Shown: positions 27,701 to 35,746, counted from the stretch's first letter. The stretch: DNA of 64,000 nucleotides from JBBQVS01 sp963792705 (GCA_963792705.1 CAWBXD010000013.1:62001-126000), one strand, 5' to 3'. The notes: a model not told the origin generated them from the letters alone. Numbers and translations: made by a program.

Positions 27701-28999
27701 ACATTTACTGATTGTCCAGAAGGCTATGAGTGGCGAAAAATAGTTGCTATACGTCGTATTATGGCTCCGACAGTGAACATCGAAGTTCATAGCGAAAATC
27801 ATGCATATGTTGGGCATGTGGTTGAACATAATAGTGTCATGATTAACGCTATCATCGCTAGCGTTATCACGCAGGCTACACCGGACGATGTGCGCCTTCT
27901 TATGGTTGACCCCAAGATGGTCGAACTCAACATGTACAACGGTATTCCACACTTGCTGTCACCCGTTGTAACCGAGGTCGAGAAGGTTGTCTCATTGCTC
28001 AAAAACGGCATTAACGAGATGGAGAAACGCTATCGTCTCTTCTCGCAGTTAGGGGTACGCAATCTTGACGGTTATCGCAAAATGCGAGCCGAACGCGCCG
28101 CAAAGGGTGATAGCACACTGATCAATCTCCCAGCGATTGTCATTATCATTGACGAACTCGCGGACCTGATGATGGCGGCACCGGAAGAGGTTGAGGGTAT
28201 GATCTGTCGTCTCGCGCAATTGGCTCGTGCGACTGGTATCCATCTTGTTGTGGCAACGCAGCGTCCATCCGTCGATGTCATCACTGGTCTGATCAAAGCA
28301 AACATACCCACGCGTATCTCGTTCATGGTCAGCTCTGCCGTTGACTCACGCACAATTATCGACATGGGTGGTGCCGAGCGACTCCTCGGACGTGGTGACA
28401 TGCTTTACTTACCCTCCGACGCAGGTAGACCTGAGCGTATTCAAGGAGCATTTCTGGCAGATGAAGAGGCCGAAAGCCTTGTCCACTACTGGCGTGAGCA
28501 AGCGGCGCAACATGCTATCGCCGCCAACGGGGGGCAAAATATCGACCCTGTAGAGGTACAGGCAAAGGTTGAGCCGGGGTGGGAGCTAAAAGAGCAAGAC
28601 TCAGAAGAGTTTGAACTGGATGACGACCTGCTCGACAAGGCTGAGGAGGTCGTGCGCGAATACGAAAAAGCTTCTATATCCCTGCTCCAACGACGCTTGC
28701 GTATCGGTTATTCACGTGCCGCACGCCTGATTGACCTCTTAGAGGAGCGCGGTATCATTGGTCACTCTGAGCAAGGGGGACGTGGTGGACGTGAGATTAT
28801 CGACGGTGGTACAGGGGGACGTGGTGGTGGAAGTTTTGGTGAGGGTCATTCTATGGCCGATGAGGTCGCCGATATCATGGCTGAGGAGAAGGCACGTGAC
28901 GAGTTCTTGAAAAAACAAGCCGCCAACGGGAAGATACCAACAGTTCCACAAAAGCCACAGCCTGTCGATGATGACGATGAAGAGTACCAGCCCTTCTAA
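24752..28999 (+). CDS. ftsK: FtsK/SpoIIIE DNA translocase with an intein in the P-loop
   Basis: FtsK pumps chromosome DNA through the division septum. The 1415-residue precursor has a basic Ser/Thr-rich N-terminus, four membrane helices at about 115-245, an acidic linker, the motor domain and a C-terminal winged-helix gamma domain (LRIGYSRAARLIDLLEERGI). The Walker A motif reads GATGAGK, is interrupted after Lys by a 411-residue intein (26600-27832), and resumes with SVMINA. After splicing the host is 1004 residues with Walker B IIIDELADLMM. AGGGAGGAC precedes ATG 24752. ridA follows 17 bases downstream. Confidence 0.95.
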   Translation: MADKETKRQRVVPSMEQGTSRVSRAAVGNAKTVQSTRVEQRSQLPTARQGTRSGSSKTSTRSKRSTTSGTKKNGPYRTVPAPAANNPNDTRAIQWAYDKWNGMQAHQQQRVWSVVLLVLSLVLFGSLTIFQTTPILGSIGKFFIIMFGWSAYLLAFGLVAFALAHLIEGIRNEPLVRGSMVLGLSAILLLVLIESGLILGKDAPTGIIGHALVYPLQGWPIVAAHVITLGLIILLIIFTFRITFGHVLLAGHFVQRLISDEKRPTLSNKNGPVSTGPSPFLGQRPQFSRYGNGVVPTQVSQKQNGRLAPADAVEDEDDIQFESDFDDEGDDDDPRNDINIHKQEVGIVPRGPRTPISLDVDNHAQAVRGARQQPLPLDTQHIAADKLVVKDTGHMEDLMPNMNVVPKTPQKTPRIANPILQGENFWILPQTTLLNSPDEVKIQLLGDDTETLAKTIQETLRSFRVDAEVKKEDISIGPTIIRLGIRPTGKPEMKPDEKTGKLVPVRDAGGNIVYETRTRVSRIMALQNDLALVLEAKTIRMEAPVPGRPYVGVEIPNKNSRLVTLREVLESKEYLVAKAKSKLAVALGKDVAGVVRVGDLARMPHLLIAGATGAGKCLAYDEPVFLADGRVVKVQDLIGRSERVIGITNTETMEQTPTPATFMENGVQEVFEIELDNGVFIRRTGEHPLWAACLDENQHVGQQANGKAVRRTRAIDAKWVLTKDLQVTGNRPHFDGHVLLAPLALQQRGGVSRSDADVILCAALLAEGSLNNTGRSNLSKQSVGTPRFTNADPLMVGLVASAAKEYGCQLVLSPHKIKGDIDYYISQITRVGRNATNPVGQLVCDWGINCLATQKRIPEWVFQLPNEQIALFLRVFIDCDGWFDATMDRTAGVNVTLANPILVQQIGQLALRLGIVGSYRYQNNGYAGAWSWSSRMIAEWQERVGSTVKAEKLARAVQEQVRQHEMAATQWNAWRRARPLVDQTFTDCPEGYEWRKIVAIRRIMAPTVNIEVHSENHAYVGHVVEHNSVMINAIIASVITQATPDDVRLLMVDPKMVELNMYNGIPHLLSPVVTEVEKVVSLLKNGINEMEKRYRLFSQLGVRNLDGYRKMRAERAAKGDSTLINLPAIVIIIDELADLMMAAPEEVEGMICRLAQLARATGIHLVVATQRPSVDVITGLIKANIPTRISFMVSSAVDSRTIIDMGGAERLLGRGDMLYLPSDAGRPERIQGAFLADEEAESLVHYWREQAAQHAIAANGGQNIDPVEVQAKVEPGWELKEQDSEEFELDDDLLDKAEEVVREYEKASISLLQRRLRIGYSRAARLIDLLEERGIIGHSEQGGRGGREIIDGGTGGRGGGSFGEGHSMADEVADIMAEEKARDEFLKKQAANGKIPTVPQKPQPVDDDDEEYQPF
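26600..27832 (+). mobile_element. intein with LAGLIDADG (DOD) homing endonuclease inside FtsK
   Basis: The 411-residue insert begins with Cys617 (CLAYDEPVFLADGRVVKV), has a block-B TGEHPLW, ends with block F (VHSENHAYVGH) and VVEHN, and is followed by Ser as the +1 extein residue. These are the residues required for class 1 splicing: Cys1, block-B His, C-terminal His-Asn, and Ser+1. Two dodecapeptide-like motifs (LLAEGSL near residue 765 and FIDCDGWF near 877) mark a DOD endonuclease. Base use is visibly more AT-rich than the flanking extein, consistent with separate ancestry. Confidence 0.93.
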
Positions 29000-29016
29000 A
29001 AGACAAGGAGCAACGT

Positions 29017-29403
29017 ATGCAGCGGCAAAATATTTCGAGTGGCGCGCCGTGGGAACCTATCGTTGGTTATTCACGAGCGGTACGTGTCGGCAACACCATT
29101 CATGTTGCTGGTACAACCTCTACCGATGAGTATGGGCATGTTGTTGGCAAAGGCGACCCTTACGCACAAACACTACAAGTACTCAAAAACATTGAATGGG
29201 CGTTAACTCAAGCGGGTGCCAGCATGAAAGATGTTGTACGCACCCGTATGTTCGTTATCAATATCAAAGACTGGCAAGAAATCGGCAAAGCGCACGGCGA
29301 ATACTTCCGTGACATTCGGCCAGTTGCTACAATGGTGCAGGTGAGTAGACTAATCGACGCGGATATGTTGGTCGAGATCGAGGTAGAAGCAGTGATCTTG
29401 TAA
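29017..29403 (+). CDS. ridA: RidA-family enamine/imine deaminase
   Basis: RidA (YjgF/YER057c/UK114) hydrolyses reactive enamine/imine intermediates released by PLP enzymes. The 128-residue protein has the family pattern: WEPIVGYSRAVRVGNTIHVA near the N-terminus, the TLQVLKNIEWALTQAGASMK helix, VVRTRMFV with the substrate-binding Arg, and a C-terminal DADMLVEIEVEAV. AAGGAG lies seven bases before ATG 29017. It probably shares a transcript with ftsK. Its TAA stop lies inside a 70-bp perfect palindrome that also contains the stop of the converging queA. Confidence 0.9.
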   Translation: MQRQNISSGAPWEPIVGYSRAVRVGNTIHVAGTTSTDEYGHVVGKGDPYAQTLQVLKNIEWALTQAGASMKDVVRTRMFVINIKDWQEIGKAHGEYFRDIRPVATMVQVSRLIDADMLVEIEVEAVIL

Positions 29404-29467
29404 TAAAATGTGTTTTGTACTGGCTGCCGACATGTCGGCAGCCAGTACAAAACACATTTTATTACAA
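29398..29467. terminator. bidirectional terminator, 70-bp perfect palindrome
   Basis: The sequence from 29398 to 29467 is its own exact reverse complement (centre CCGACATGTCGG). It contains both stop codons of the converging ridA and queA genes and has A/T-rich ends that give U-tracts in both directions. Confidence 0.92.
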
Positions 29468-30556
29468 CAGCAGCATCGCGTCGCCAAAGCTAAAAAATCT
29501 ATATTTTTCGCGAATCGCCTCTTGATACGCTTTCTCCATCAGGTCTTTACCCATAAACGCGCTGACGAGCAAGAGCAGAGTTGAGCGCGGTAGATGAAAA
29601 TTTGTGATCATCGCGTCCACCGCCATAAAGTGATAGCCGGGGGTGATAAACAGGCGCGTACTGCCCTTATATGGTTCGATACGTCCATTATTCAGGCTAG
29701 CGACGCTTTCTAGTACTCGAACAGATGTGGTACCAACGGCAATCACACGCCCGCCATGTGCATGCGTCTCGTTGATACGTTTTGCTGTTTCCTCGTCTAG
29801 CTCGATCTCTTCACTATGTATCTTGTGCTCCGTATAGTCCTCAACCTCAACAGGGCGAAAGGTATCTAGCCCAACATGCAGCGTGACAAAACCAACCTGG
29901 ACCCCTTGTTCCTGAAGCTGTTCCAATAGACGTGATGTGAAGTGCAGTCCAGCGGTGGGGGCGGCCGCGGAACCAGTGATACGTGAGTACACTGTCTGAT
30001 AGCGTTCGGGATCAGACAATGTTTCATGAATATAGGGAGGAAGCGGCATACGGCCCAGTTCGTCAATCATCTGGCGCACATTCACCATAGCGTGAACGCC
30101 GTATGGGTCTTTCTGAGCCGCGTGTTCCTGTCCCACAACCGAGAGACGCACGACGCGTCCACCAGCCTCGGTATGGGCCATCACCTCGGCCTGTAACCAC
30201 GTGCTCTTACCCATTCCATTGTCAAAGATGATATAGTCGCCAATACGTAACCTTCGTCCTGGACGCACCAACGCTTCCCAATAATCGGCTCCAAGATCGG
30301 GGCGTTCAGATAACAAGAGAACCTCGACTGCACCACCCGTTTCAGCACGATGGCCCAGCAAACGCGCCGGAATTACGCGGCTATGATTGGCGATTAATAG
30401 ATCGCCGGGACGCAGGTAGTCGCCCACATCGCGGAAATGACGATGTATTAACATCCCTGACTTTCGCTCTACCACAAGCAGACGGGAGGCATCGCGTGGC
30501 TCTATTGGTGTCTGCGCGATGAGTTCTGGTGGTAGAGCATAATCAAAATCGCTCAT
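29462..30556 (-). CDS. queA: tRNA preQ1(34) S-adenosylmethionine ribosyltransferase-isomerase
   Basis: QueA transfers and isomerises the ribosyl group of SAM onto preQ1 in tRNA to give epoxyqueuosine. The 364-residue protein begins MSDFDYALPPELIAQTPIEP, the standard family start, and carries DLLIANHSRVIPARLLGHR, the GSAAAPTAGLHFT motif and ITNFHLPRSTLLLLVSAFMG. I start at ATG 30556, two bases after ruvB's stop; a GTG at 30577 would overlap ruvB but adds residues absent from the family. The tight spacing suggests translational coupling with ruvB, a common arrangement. Confidence 0.95.
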   Translation of the reverse strand: MSDFDYALPPELIAQTPIEPRDASRLLVVERKSGMLIHRHFRDVGDYLRPGDLLIANHSRVIPARLLGHRAETGGAVEVLLLSERPDLGADYWEALVRPGRRLRIGDYIIFDNGMGKSTWLQAEVMAHTEAGGRVVRLSVVGQEHAAQKDPYGVHAMVNVRQMIDELGRMPLPPYIHETLSDPERYQTVYSRITGSAAAPTAGLHFTSRLLEQLQEQGVQVGFVTLHVGLDTFRPVEVEDYTEHKIHSEEIELDEETAKRINETHAHGGRVIAVGTTSVRVLESVASLNNGRIEPYKGSTRLFITPGYHFMAVDAMITNFHLPRSTLLLLVSAFMGKDLMEKAYQEAIREKYRFFSFGDAMLLL

Positions 30557-30558
30557 CC

Positions 30559-31593
30559 TCAAGATGTTGTTGTCCACAAGCTCGGCCCATTCTCTACATT
30601 TGGCGGTGTCAATCCTAAATGCTCATACGCTGCTCGCATCGCAATACGTCCACGCGGAGTACGTGAGATGAAGCCTAGTTGCAACAGGTATGGCTCGTAT
30701 ACATCCTCAATCGTGTTAGAGTCTTCACTTGTGCTGGCGGCAAGCGTATCGAGGCCAACGGGTCCACCATTAAACTTCTGGATGATGGACAGGAGCATAT
30801 TGCGGTCGGTCTGATCAAGCCCGATCTCGTCAACCTCCATCGCATCAAGGGCAGACTTTGCGACATCTCGCGTAATCACGCCGTTTGCCCTCACCTGTGC
30901 ATAATCACGCACGCGCTTGAGCAGACGGTTGACGATACGTGGGGTACCTCGCGCGCGACCCGCGATCTCTTCAATGCCATCCTTCTCGGCAGGCACCTTC
31001 AAGATACGCGCCGAACGGGTGACAATCTCTCTCAACGCTTCCTTATCATAATACTCCATGCGATAGATTGCACCAAAGCGGTCACGCAGCGGAGCGGTGA
31101 GCGCACCAACGCGCGTTGTTGCGCCAACAACGGTAAAATTGGGCAGAGGAAGACGTAGTGCCTTCGCACTTGGTCCCTTGCCAATCATCACGTCGAGCGC
31201 GAAGTCTTCCATCGCCGAATATAAACGTTCCTCAACAGCTCGCGCAAGGCGGTGTATTTCGTCGATGAAAAGCACCTCGCCCGGTTGTAGCGCGGTTAAA
31301 ATAGAGGCAAGATCACCAGCGTGTTCAATCGCGGGGCCTGAGGTGGTTTTCATGCTCACACCCATCTCGGCGGCGATAATATTACACAGAGTTGTCTTGC
31401 CCAATCCAGGCGGCCCGTAGAGCAGGACATGATCGACGGACTCTTTACGCCTTCGTGCCGCCTCTAGCAAAACGCTCAGATTTTCCTTAATCTTTTCCTG
31501 CCCAATATATTCCGCGAGACGATGAGGTCGTAAACTGCCCTCAATAATCTGTTCCTCTTCGCTTAGTTGAGGCGAAACGAGGCGGTCACTCAT
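30559..31593 (-). CDS. ruvB: Holliday junction branch-migration helicase RuvB
   Basis: RuvB is the AAA+ motor that drives branch migration with RuvA at recombination junctions. The 344-residue protein shows Walker A GPPGLGKTTLCN (about residues 61-72), Walker B FIDEIHRL, sensor 1 VGATTR, the Arg finger region LRDRFGAIYRMEYY and the C-terminal winged helix ending GFISRTPRGRIAMRAAYEHL. The length and motif order are canonical. ruvA and ruvC are not in the window. It is upstream of and coupled to queA. Confidence 0.97.
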   Translation of the reverse strand: MSDRLVSPQLSEEEQIIEGSLRPHRLAEYIGQEKIKENLSVLLEAARRRKESVDHVLLYGPPGLGKTTLCNIIAAEMGVSMKTTSGPAIEHAGDLASILTALQPGEVLFIDEIHRLARAVEERLYSAMEDFALDVMIGKGPSAKALRLPLPNFTVVGATTRVGALTAPLRDRFGAIYRMEYYDKEALREIVTRSARILKVPAEKDGIEEIAGRARGTPRIVNRLLKRVRDYAQVRANGVITRDVAKSALDAMEVDEIGLDQTDRNMLLSIIQKFNGGPVGLDTLAASTSEDSNTIEDVYEPYLLQLGFISRTPRGRIAMRAAYEHLGLTPPNVENGPSLWTTTS

Positions 31594-31676
31594 GGCTTAC
31601 TCCAATTGAAACTAGTGTTCTATATTTGTTCATTGTATTATACCAGAGTCGCGCGCATGCGTCGAGAGGGATATTT

Positions 31677-31744
31677 AGAGGAAAAGAGAGATGGTGTATT
31701 TCGGTACGCGTTCGTACCGAAATACACCATCTCTCTTTTCCTCT
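31677..31744 (-). terminator. hairpin with 32-bp perfect stem
   Basis: Arms of 32 bases (31677-31708 and 31713-31744) are exact complements around CGTT. It lies just beyond the stop of the substrate-binding lipoprotein gene and upstream of ruvB. Confidence 0.9.
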
Positions 31745-31755
31745 GACGAAATGTG

Positions 31756-32793
31756 TTACACACTTGCTGAACAATAGCTGGGCAACGCGCCCGTGAATTT
31801 ATCGGGGTGTACAATTTGTGCTACACATTGTAAGCCTTCGACGAGGCGTGGCCCTGGTCGCTGAGTAATATCCGCGTTGACGCGATAGACATTGTGGTTT
31901 TTGACTGCCGCGATAACACCCCAGTTTGGTCGCTTATATACCGTATTGGGGTCGCCACCATAAGCAGGGTCTTCAGTGAGAATAACGTATTGCGGATTTG
32001 CGGTGATGATGGCCTCGTCCGTCACCTGTGGATATCCACCATTCGTGGTACTGTTATGGAAGATATTGACTGCCCCGGCATCCTGGGTCAACTCATCTCC
32101 AAATGAACCACCACCGAAGACATACGGCTTGCCCGGCGCACTATCATCAACCTCTAATAGAATAGGTGGTGTCGTTGTTCCCTTGACAGCCGCCTTGATC
32201 TGGTCGATCTGCTTCTGCAGTTGTTGTACCAGGGCGTTCGCGGTATTCTGTGTTGAGGTAAGCTGTCCCACTAACGCGATGTCTTGTAACGATTGTGTGA
32301 GATTTGTAAGTTGCAGATCGACGACATTAAGGCCAAGTTGCTTGAGTTGTGTGTCGGCCTGTTTGCTCTCACCGCCATAGCTCAACACAAGGTCTGGTTT
32401 CAGCGCGACAATCTGCTCAATGTTGAACACACCGCTCGCGTTCGAGACTTTAGGGCGCGAGGTCAAGCTCGCGGGATAGTTAGTATTATAGTCAATGCCG
32501 ACCACGCGTGACTCAAGGTGGAGCGCGGCAAGAATTTCGCTTGTGCTTGGTACAAGCGAGACGATGCGTTGTGGTGGCGTCTTTGGAATAACAATCGGCG
32601 TACCGTACACGTCGAGCGCAGGTGTTGGCGTTGGTGTTGCTTGCGTCGGTGTACTACCACCACCTGTTGTTGTACTTTGCTGCCCACACCCGGCAAGCAA
32701 CAGTACAAAACACAATAAGAACAAGATGTAGGGGCGACCCTTGCGGTCGTCCTGTTTTAAGATACGATTGGGAGTGATGACACGAGTGTTCAT
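31756..32793 (-). CDS. btuF: BtuF-like cobalamin/metallophore substrate-binding lipoprotein
   Basis: The 345-residue protein has a lipoprotein signal with lipobox LLAGC (Cys about 36), a Thr/Pro-rich linker, and a class III periplasmic-binding fold: PPQRIVSLVPSTSEILAALH, VGIDYNTNYPASLTSRPKV, and IVALKPDLVLSYGG. The family binds B12 or siderophores for an ABC importer at the outer face of the membrane. B12 is favoured because a cobalamin riboswitch precedes the gene. AGGAGG fixes the start at 32793. No BtuC/BtuD genes are adjacent, so the permease must be elsewhere. Confidence 0.85.
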   Translation of the reverse strand: MNTRVITPNRILKQDDRKGRPYILFLLCFVLLLAGCGQQSTTTGGGSTPTQATPTPTPALDVYGTPIVIPKTPPQRIVSLVPSTSEILAALHLESRVVGIDYNTNYPASLTSRPKVSNASGVFNIEQIVALKPDLVLSYGGESKQADTQLKQLGLNVVDLQLTNLTQSLQDIALVGQLTSTQNTANALVQQLQKQIDQIKAAVKGTTTPPILLEVDDSAPGKPYVFGGGSFGDELTQDAGAVNIFHNSTTNGGYPQVTDEAIITANPQYVILTEDPAYGGDPNTVYKRPNWGVIAAVKNHNVYRVNADITQRPGPRLVEGLQCVAQIVHPDKFTGALPSYCSASV

Positions 32794-32969
32794 CCAGCAT
32801 TACCTCCTAAAGAGATGCTTTCATGCCCGTTGTCACCTTGCGTCTGATGGAGGTTGACCGGAAGACGACACGCTTTACTTGCTAGAAGTATGCGTGCTAG
32901 TGGGGCGTTCCCTGCCTATGATGTCTCGGTACACGTTCCTCATGCCGCGAAGGATCGTGAGCAGAACTC

Positions 32970-33140
32970 ACAAGGGCAGGTCTCCTGGCTCTTGGCTCCA
33001 AACGCTACGTATCTTGTCTTCCCACCTTCTTAAAGATAGTGACATCCAAAGAGATACGTTACTCACCAATCACAGTAGCGCGACTGCGTCGGATTTCCAC
33101 CGACTTCCCTATTATGCCTTAGCACAGTGCCAAGGCCACC
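32970..33140 (-). promoter_or_regulatory. cobalamin (B12) riboswitch
   Basis: Read on the minus strand, the region opens near 33140 with GGTGGCCTTGGCACTG and contains the conserved GGGAAGTCGGTGGAAATCC and AGGTGGGAAGAC segments. It ends with GAGCCAGGAGACCTGCC (32975-32992), the highly conserved B12-box 3' part. It lies about 180 bases upstream of the BtuF-like gene, whose Shine-Dalgarno (AGGAGG) could be sequestered when B12 is bound. Subclass not assigned. Confidence 0.92.
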
Positions 33141-33245
33141 CTGTGAGAATACAATACTATCGTTTATGTAGTATACGAAGCAATACGAGGAGTTGTCAAA
33201 TTGGTGGAAGCCCACCAATCTTTATTCAAGGAAAACAAAGTGCTC

Positions 33246-33282
33246 GCTGCCCTTCATCATTCTCCGAATGATGAAGGGCAGC
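33246..33282 (-). terminator. hairpin terminator of the sedolisin gene
   Basis: GCTGCCCTTCATCATT (33246-33261) pairs exactly with 33267-33282 around CTCCG. On the minus strand it is followed by a T-rich stretch. A second small hairpin (ATTGGTGG/CCACCAAT, 33199-33217) lies just beyond it. Confidence 0.75.
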
Positions 33283-33329
33283 CGCATTCGGGGAATGAGA
33301 AAGGCAGAGGGCACTTTTTCTTAATTCAG

Positions 33330-35282
33330 CTAGTCCTTATGTTTCGCAATGTCAGAGATACGAGGTGTACCAATGCCTGTTGCAAGATCGTAATTTGGAG
33401 TAACTGGATAGTAACCATTGTTGTTTTCGGTCTGATTCTTACCAGTGATGTCGTGGTAGAACGTGCTATAGCCTTTATCGGACCGGAACAGGCTATACAG
33501 TTGTGGATTGGCATTACCGAAACGCTCTCCATTCACACTAACGGACAACGCGATAATCGCTGACCAGAGTGGGCTGGAAAGGCTCGTGCCACCAATACCA
33601 AACCAACCGGCTGGCTTCTGTGTAGCAGAGAAGGAGCCACAAGCACTATTGGTTTTGGGATTGCCTGTGCAATATTCAGCATAAGGTGTGTACTCATCAG
33701 CGTTTGCTGAAACATCTGGTTGTTCACGGCAGTACTGTCCAGCCGCTTGACCACAGTATGCTCCAGTTTTGCTGTAAGTACTGATAACTCCTGGTCCATA
33801 CTGATAGGATGGCTTACCCCAAAAGACACTAACACCACCGCCGCTTGCACCATTACTAACACAACGGTTTAAGCCATTGGGTGTACCACTACAGCCATTT
33901 AAGACATTCCACACAGTTTCAAATCCTGTAGGATAGCTTGGATGCTGATTAGCTCCTGGATCGAATGTGCCAAAAGAGGTACCACCCACTCCTGTTACAT
34001 ATGGTTGTGAACCTGGATCGCCTACAGCAAGTTTGGTTGAACCAGAACCGCGTAAGCAACCATAAGCACCAGTATCACCGGAAGCAGCAAACATACTTTG
34101 ACCTTGAGTCGCCATCTGTTTGAAGGCGACAGCTTCAGCTTGAACTGCGGCTAAACCTGTGTCTTGCTCACATGCTCCCCAGCTTGAACTGATTGAGTCG
34201 GCAAGATTGTCGTGGGCGATTTTTAGGTACTCGTCTACAATAGTAATGCCTAAGAAATCGTTGGGAGCATTGTAAACCAGAACGCGATCAATGCTGGGTG
34301 CGATAGCGATTTGGGTTTCGATATCGGCTACGACCTCGATATCACCGGAGTAGTCGTTGGGTGGGTTACACTTGTCGCCCTTTGGACATACGGGAGTCAG
34401 AGGACCGCCGTCAACATTGATATTGACAAGAGGTACATTCTCCGATGCACCAAAGAACTGATGCTCATAGGTCGTAACATCAGAAGATGTATAGCCGGAC
34501 AGTTCAAAGACCGCTAATGTTGCGCCTTTACCTTGACCTCTGCTACCTAATGAGTAGACTTTATTAGCACCATAAATGCTAGAAGACTGCGAAGGTGTAA
34601 GACCACTACCACCAGGACCTGCGCCATAGCTTGGCACGACTTTGCCAGCTTTCTGAGCGGCAGAACGTGTTGTCACATAGTGTGGGTGAACACGTACAGT
34701 ATTGTATAAACCTGCTACGTTTAACACAACACTACTCAAACTCGCAGGAACCAGCACAGGAGAAGCATTCTGGAAATAAAACTGTCCATCGGCAGCTTGA
34801 TAATCCTCAATCTGCGTTTTGAATGCAGCTTCAATCTGACTCACACTGCCTTGAGCACGCAGAACGAAAGGCGATGGAGACGCAAGCACCTGTAGGCCTG
34901 CATTGTGGAGAAAGCTACGTACTTGTGCGCTCGCGGTAGTTGAGGGTGCGAAACGAGCATCAAATTGGCCTGTAGCAAGCCAGTGGTGAAACATGCTGCT
35001 AGTCGGGTCATACAGATTTGCGAGTAGGCTATCAAGTTGTGTCGCATTGCTTGGCTGTAACACTACAGAGATAGTGAGTGGGGTGCTACTTACGTGATGA
35101 CCAAGCACTTGTGAACCTACACCTGCCGGAGTATAACTTCCACTAAGCGCGGTATATGGTTCTGCCTTTGTCGCTGCGTAAGCATTGATAGAAAAGACAG
35201 AGGTGCTAAAGCTTGCGGTAAGTAAAAACAAAAGAGATGCGAGGGAAAGGAGAGAGCGTCGATTTGGGATGAGTCGCTGCAT
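33330..35282 (-). CDS. secreted sedolisin-family (S53) serine-carboxyl protease
   Basis: I start at ATG 35282 (MQRLIPNRRSLLSLASLLFL), where GAGGA gives a ribosome site and a clean Sec signal peptide ends near INAYA. An inhibitory pro-domain follows (residues about 35-180; SSTPLTISVVLQPSNATQLD, MFHHWLATGQFDARFAPSTT). The catalytic domain has the Glu/Asp pair in EVVADIETQ, the Asp region near SSSWGACEQD, and the nucleophile Ser in IGGTSLSSPLW, and ends in a Ca-binding DLATGIGTPRI. Sedolisins degrade proteins extracellularly, usually at acid pH. The 650-residue length is typical for the pre-pro form. Confidence 0.93.
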   Translation of the reverse strand: MQRLIPNRRSLLSLASLLFLLTASFSTSVFSINAYAATKAEPYTALSGSYTPAGVGSQVLGHHVSSTPLTISVVLQPSNATQLDSLLANLYDPTSSMFHHWLATGQFDARFAPSTTASAQVRSFLHNAGLQVLASPSPFVLRAQGSVSQIEAAFKTQIEDYQAADGQFYFQNASPVLVPASLSSVVLNVAGLYNTVRVHPHYVTTRSAAQKAGKVVPSYGAGPGGSGLTPSQSSSIYGANKVYSLGSRGQGKGATLAVFELSGYTSSDVTTYEHQFFGASENVPLVNINVDGGPLTPVCPKGDKCNPPNDYSGDIEVVADIETQIAIAPSIDRVLVYNAPNDFLGITIVDEYLKIAHDNLADSISSSWGACEQDTGLAAVQAEAVAFKQMATQGQSMFAASGDTGAYGCLRGSGSTKLAVGDPGSQPYVTGVGGTSFGTFDPGANQHPSYPTGFETVWNVLNGCSGTPNGLNRCVSNGASGGGVSVFWGKPSYQYGPGVISTYSKTGAYCGQAAGQYCREQPDVSANADEYTPYAEYCTGNPKTNSACGSFSATQKPAGWFGIGGTSLSSPLWSAIIALSVSVNGERFGNANPQLYSLFRSDKGYSTFYHDITGKNQTENNNGYYPVTPNYDLATGIGTPRISDIAKHKD

Positions 35283-35321
35283 CTGAAATCCTCTATTCAT
35301 TACAATAGGTATTCTCATGAG

Positions 35322-35340
35322 TATTCGTTCAGAACGAATA
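35322..35340. promoter_or_regulatory. operator-like palindrome upstream of the sedolisin gene
   Basis: TATTCGTTC-A-GAACGAATA is a perfect 9-1-9 palindrome, 40 bases upstream of the sedolisin start, a position fitting a repressor site at the promoter. Its regulator is not known. Confidence 0.45.
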
Positions 35341-35664
35341 ACACGAGAGACACAATACAAAAACAACAATACCTTCAAGTAATTATATAATAGAATACAC
35401 CATGTCTCGCTTGAAGAGTGTATTTCTTCCTAACACCTTTGGACGAAGCATAGCTGAAAGAGCTTGCGAGGCTCGTTAATGCGAGAACATCCTCCTTACA
35501 GGCATTGAGAAAATGTAGGAAGTCTTCCTCTCTTTATGCAGTCAAACTAGAGAAAAGAAAGGTATAGCTTGGTTGGCACCAAACATAACTCTACCTATTG
35601 GAAGAATTTATGTATATAGAGTATAAGATACAGGAAGTTCTATTTGGAAGTGGTAATATCTTAA

Positions 35665-35720
35665 CCAAAGAGAATTTTCTCAACCTAATCTTAACCTTTT
35701 TCTCAACCTATTTGAGAAGA
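35665..35720. repeat. imperfect direct repeats and small hairpin after cobU
   Basis: ATCTTAACC and TCTCAACCTA each occur twice in the 464-base gap between cobU and the sedolisin gene, followed by a hairpin TTCTCAA-CCTAT-TTGAGAA. No gene-like frame occurs in this gap. They could be tandem protein-binding sites or a weak cobU terminator. Confidence 0.35.
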
Positions 35721-35746
35721 AAACACGATGTGTAAGAAAGGGTTAG

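Noticed and set aside
35322..35340. LexA/SOS box upstream of the sedolisin gene
   Set aside because: The half sites are GTTC...GAAC, the reverse of the GAAC-N4-GTTC arrangement, so it is reported only as an unknown operator.
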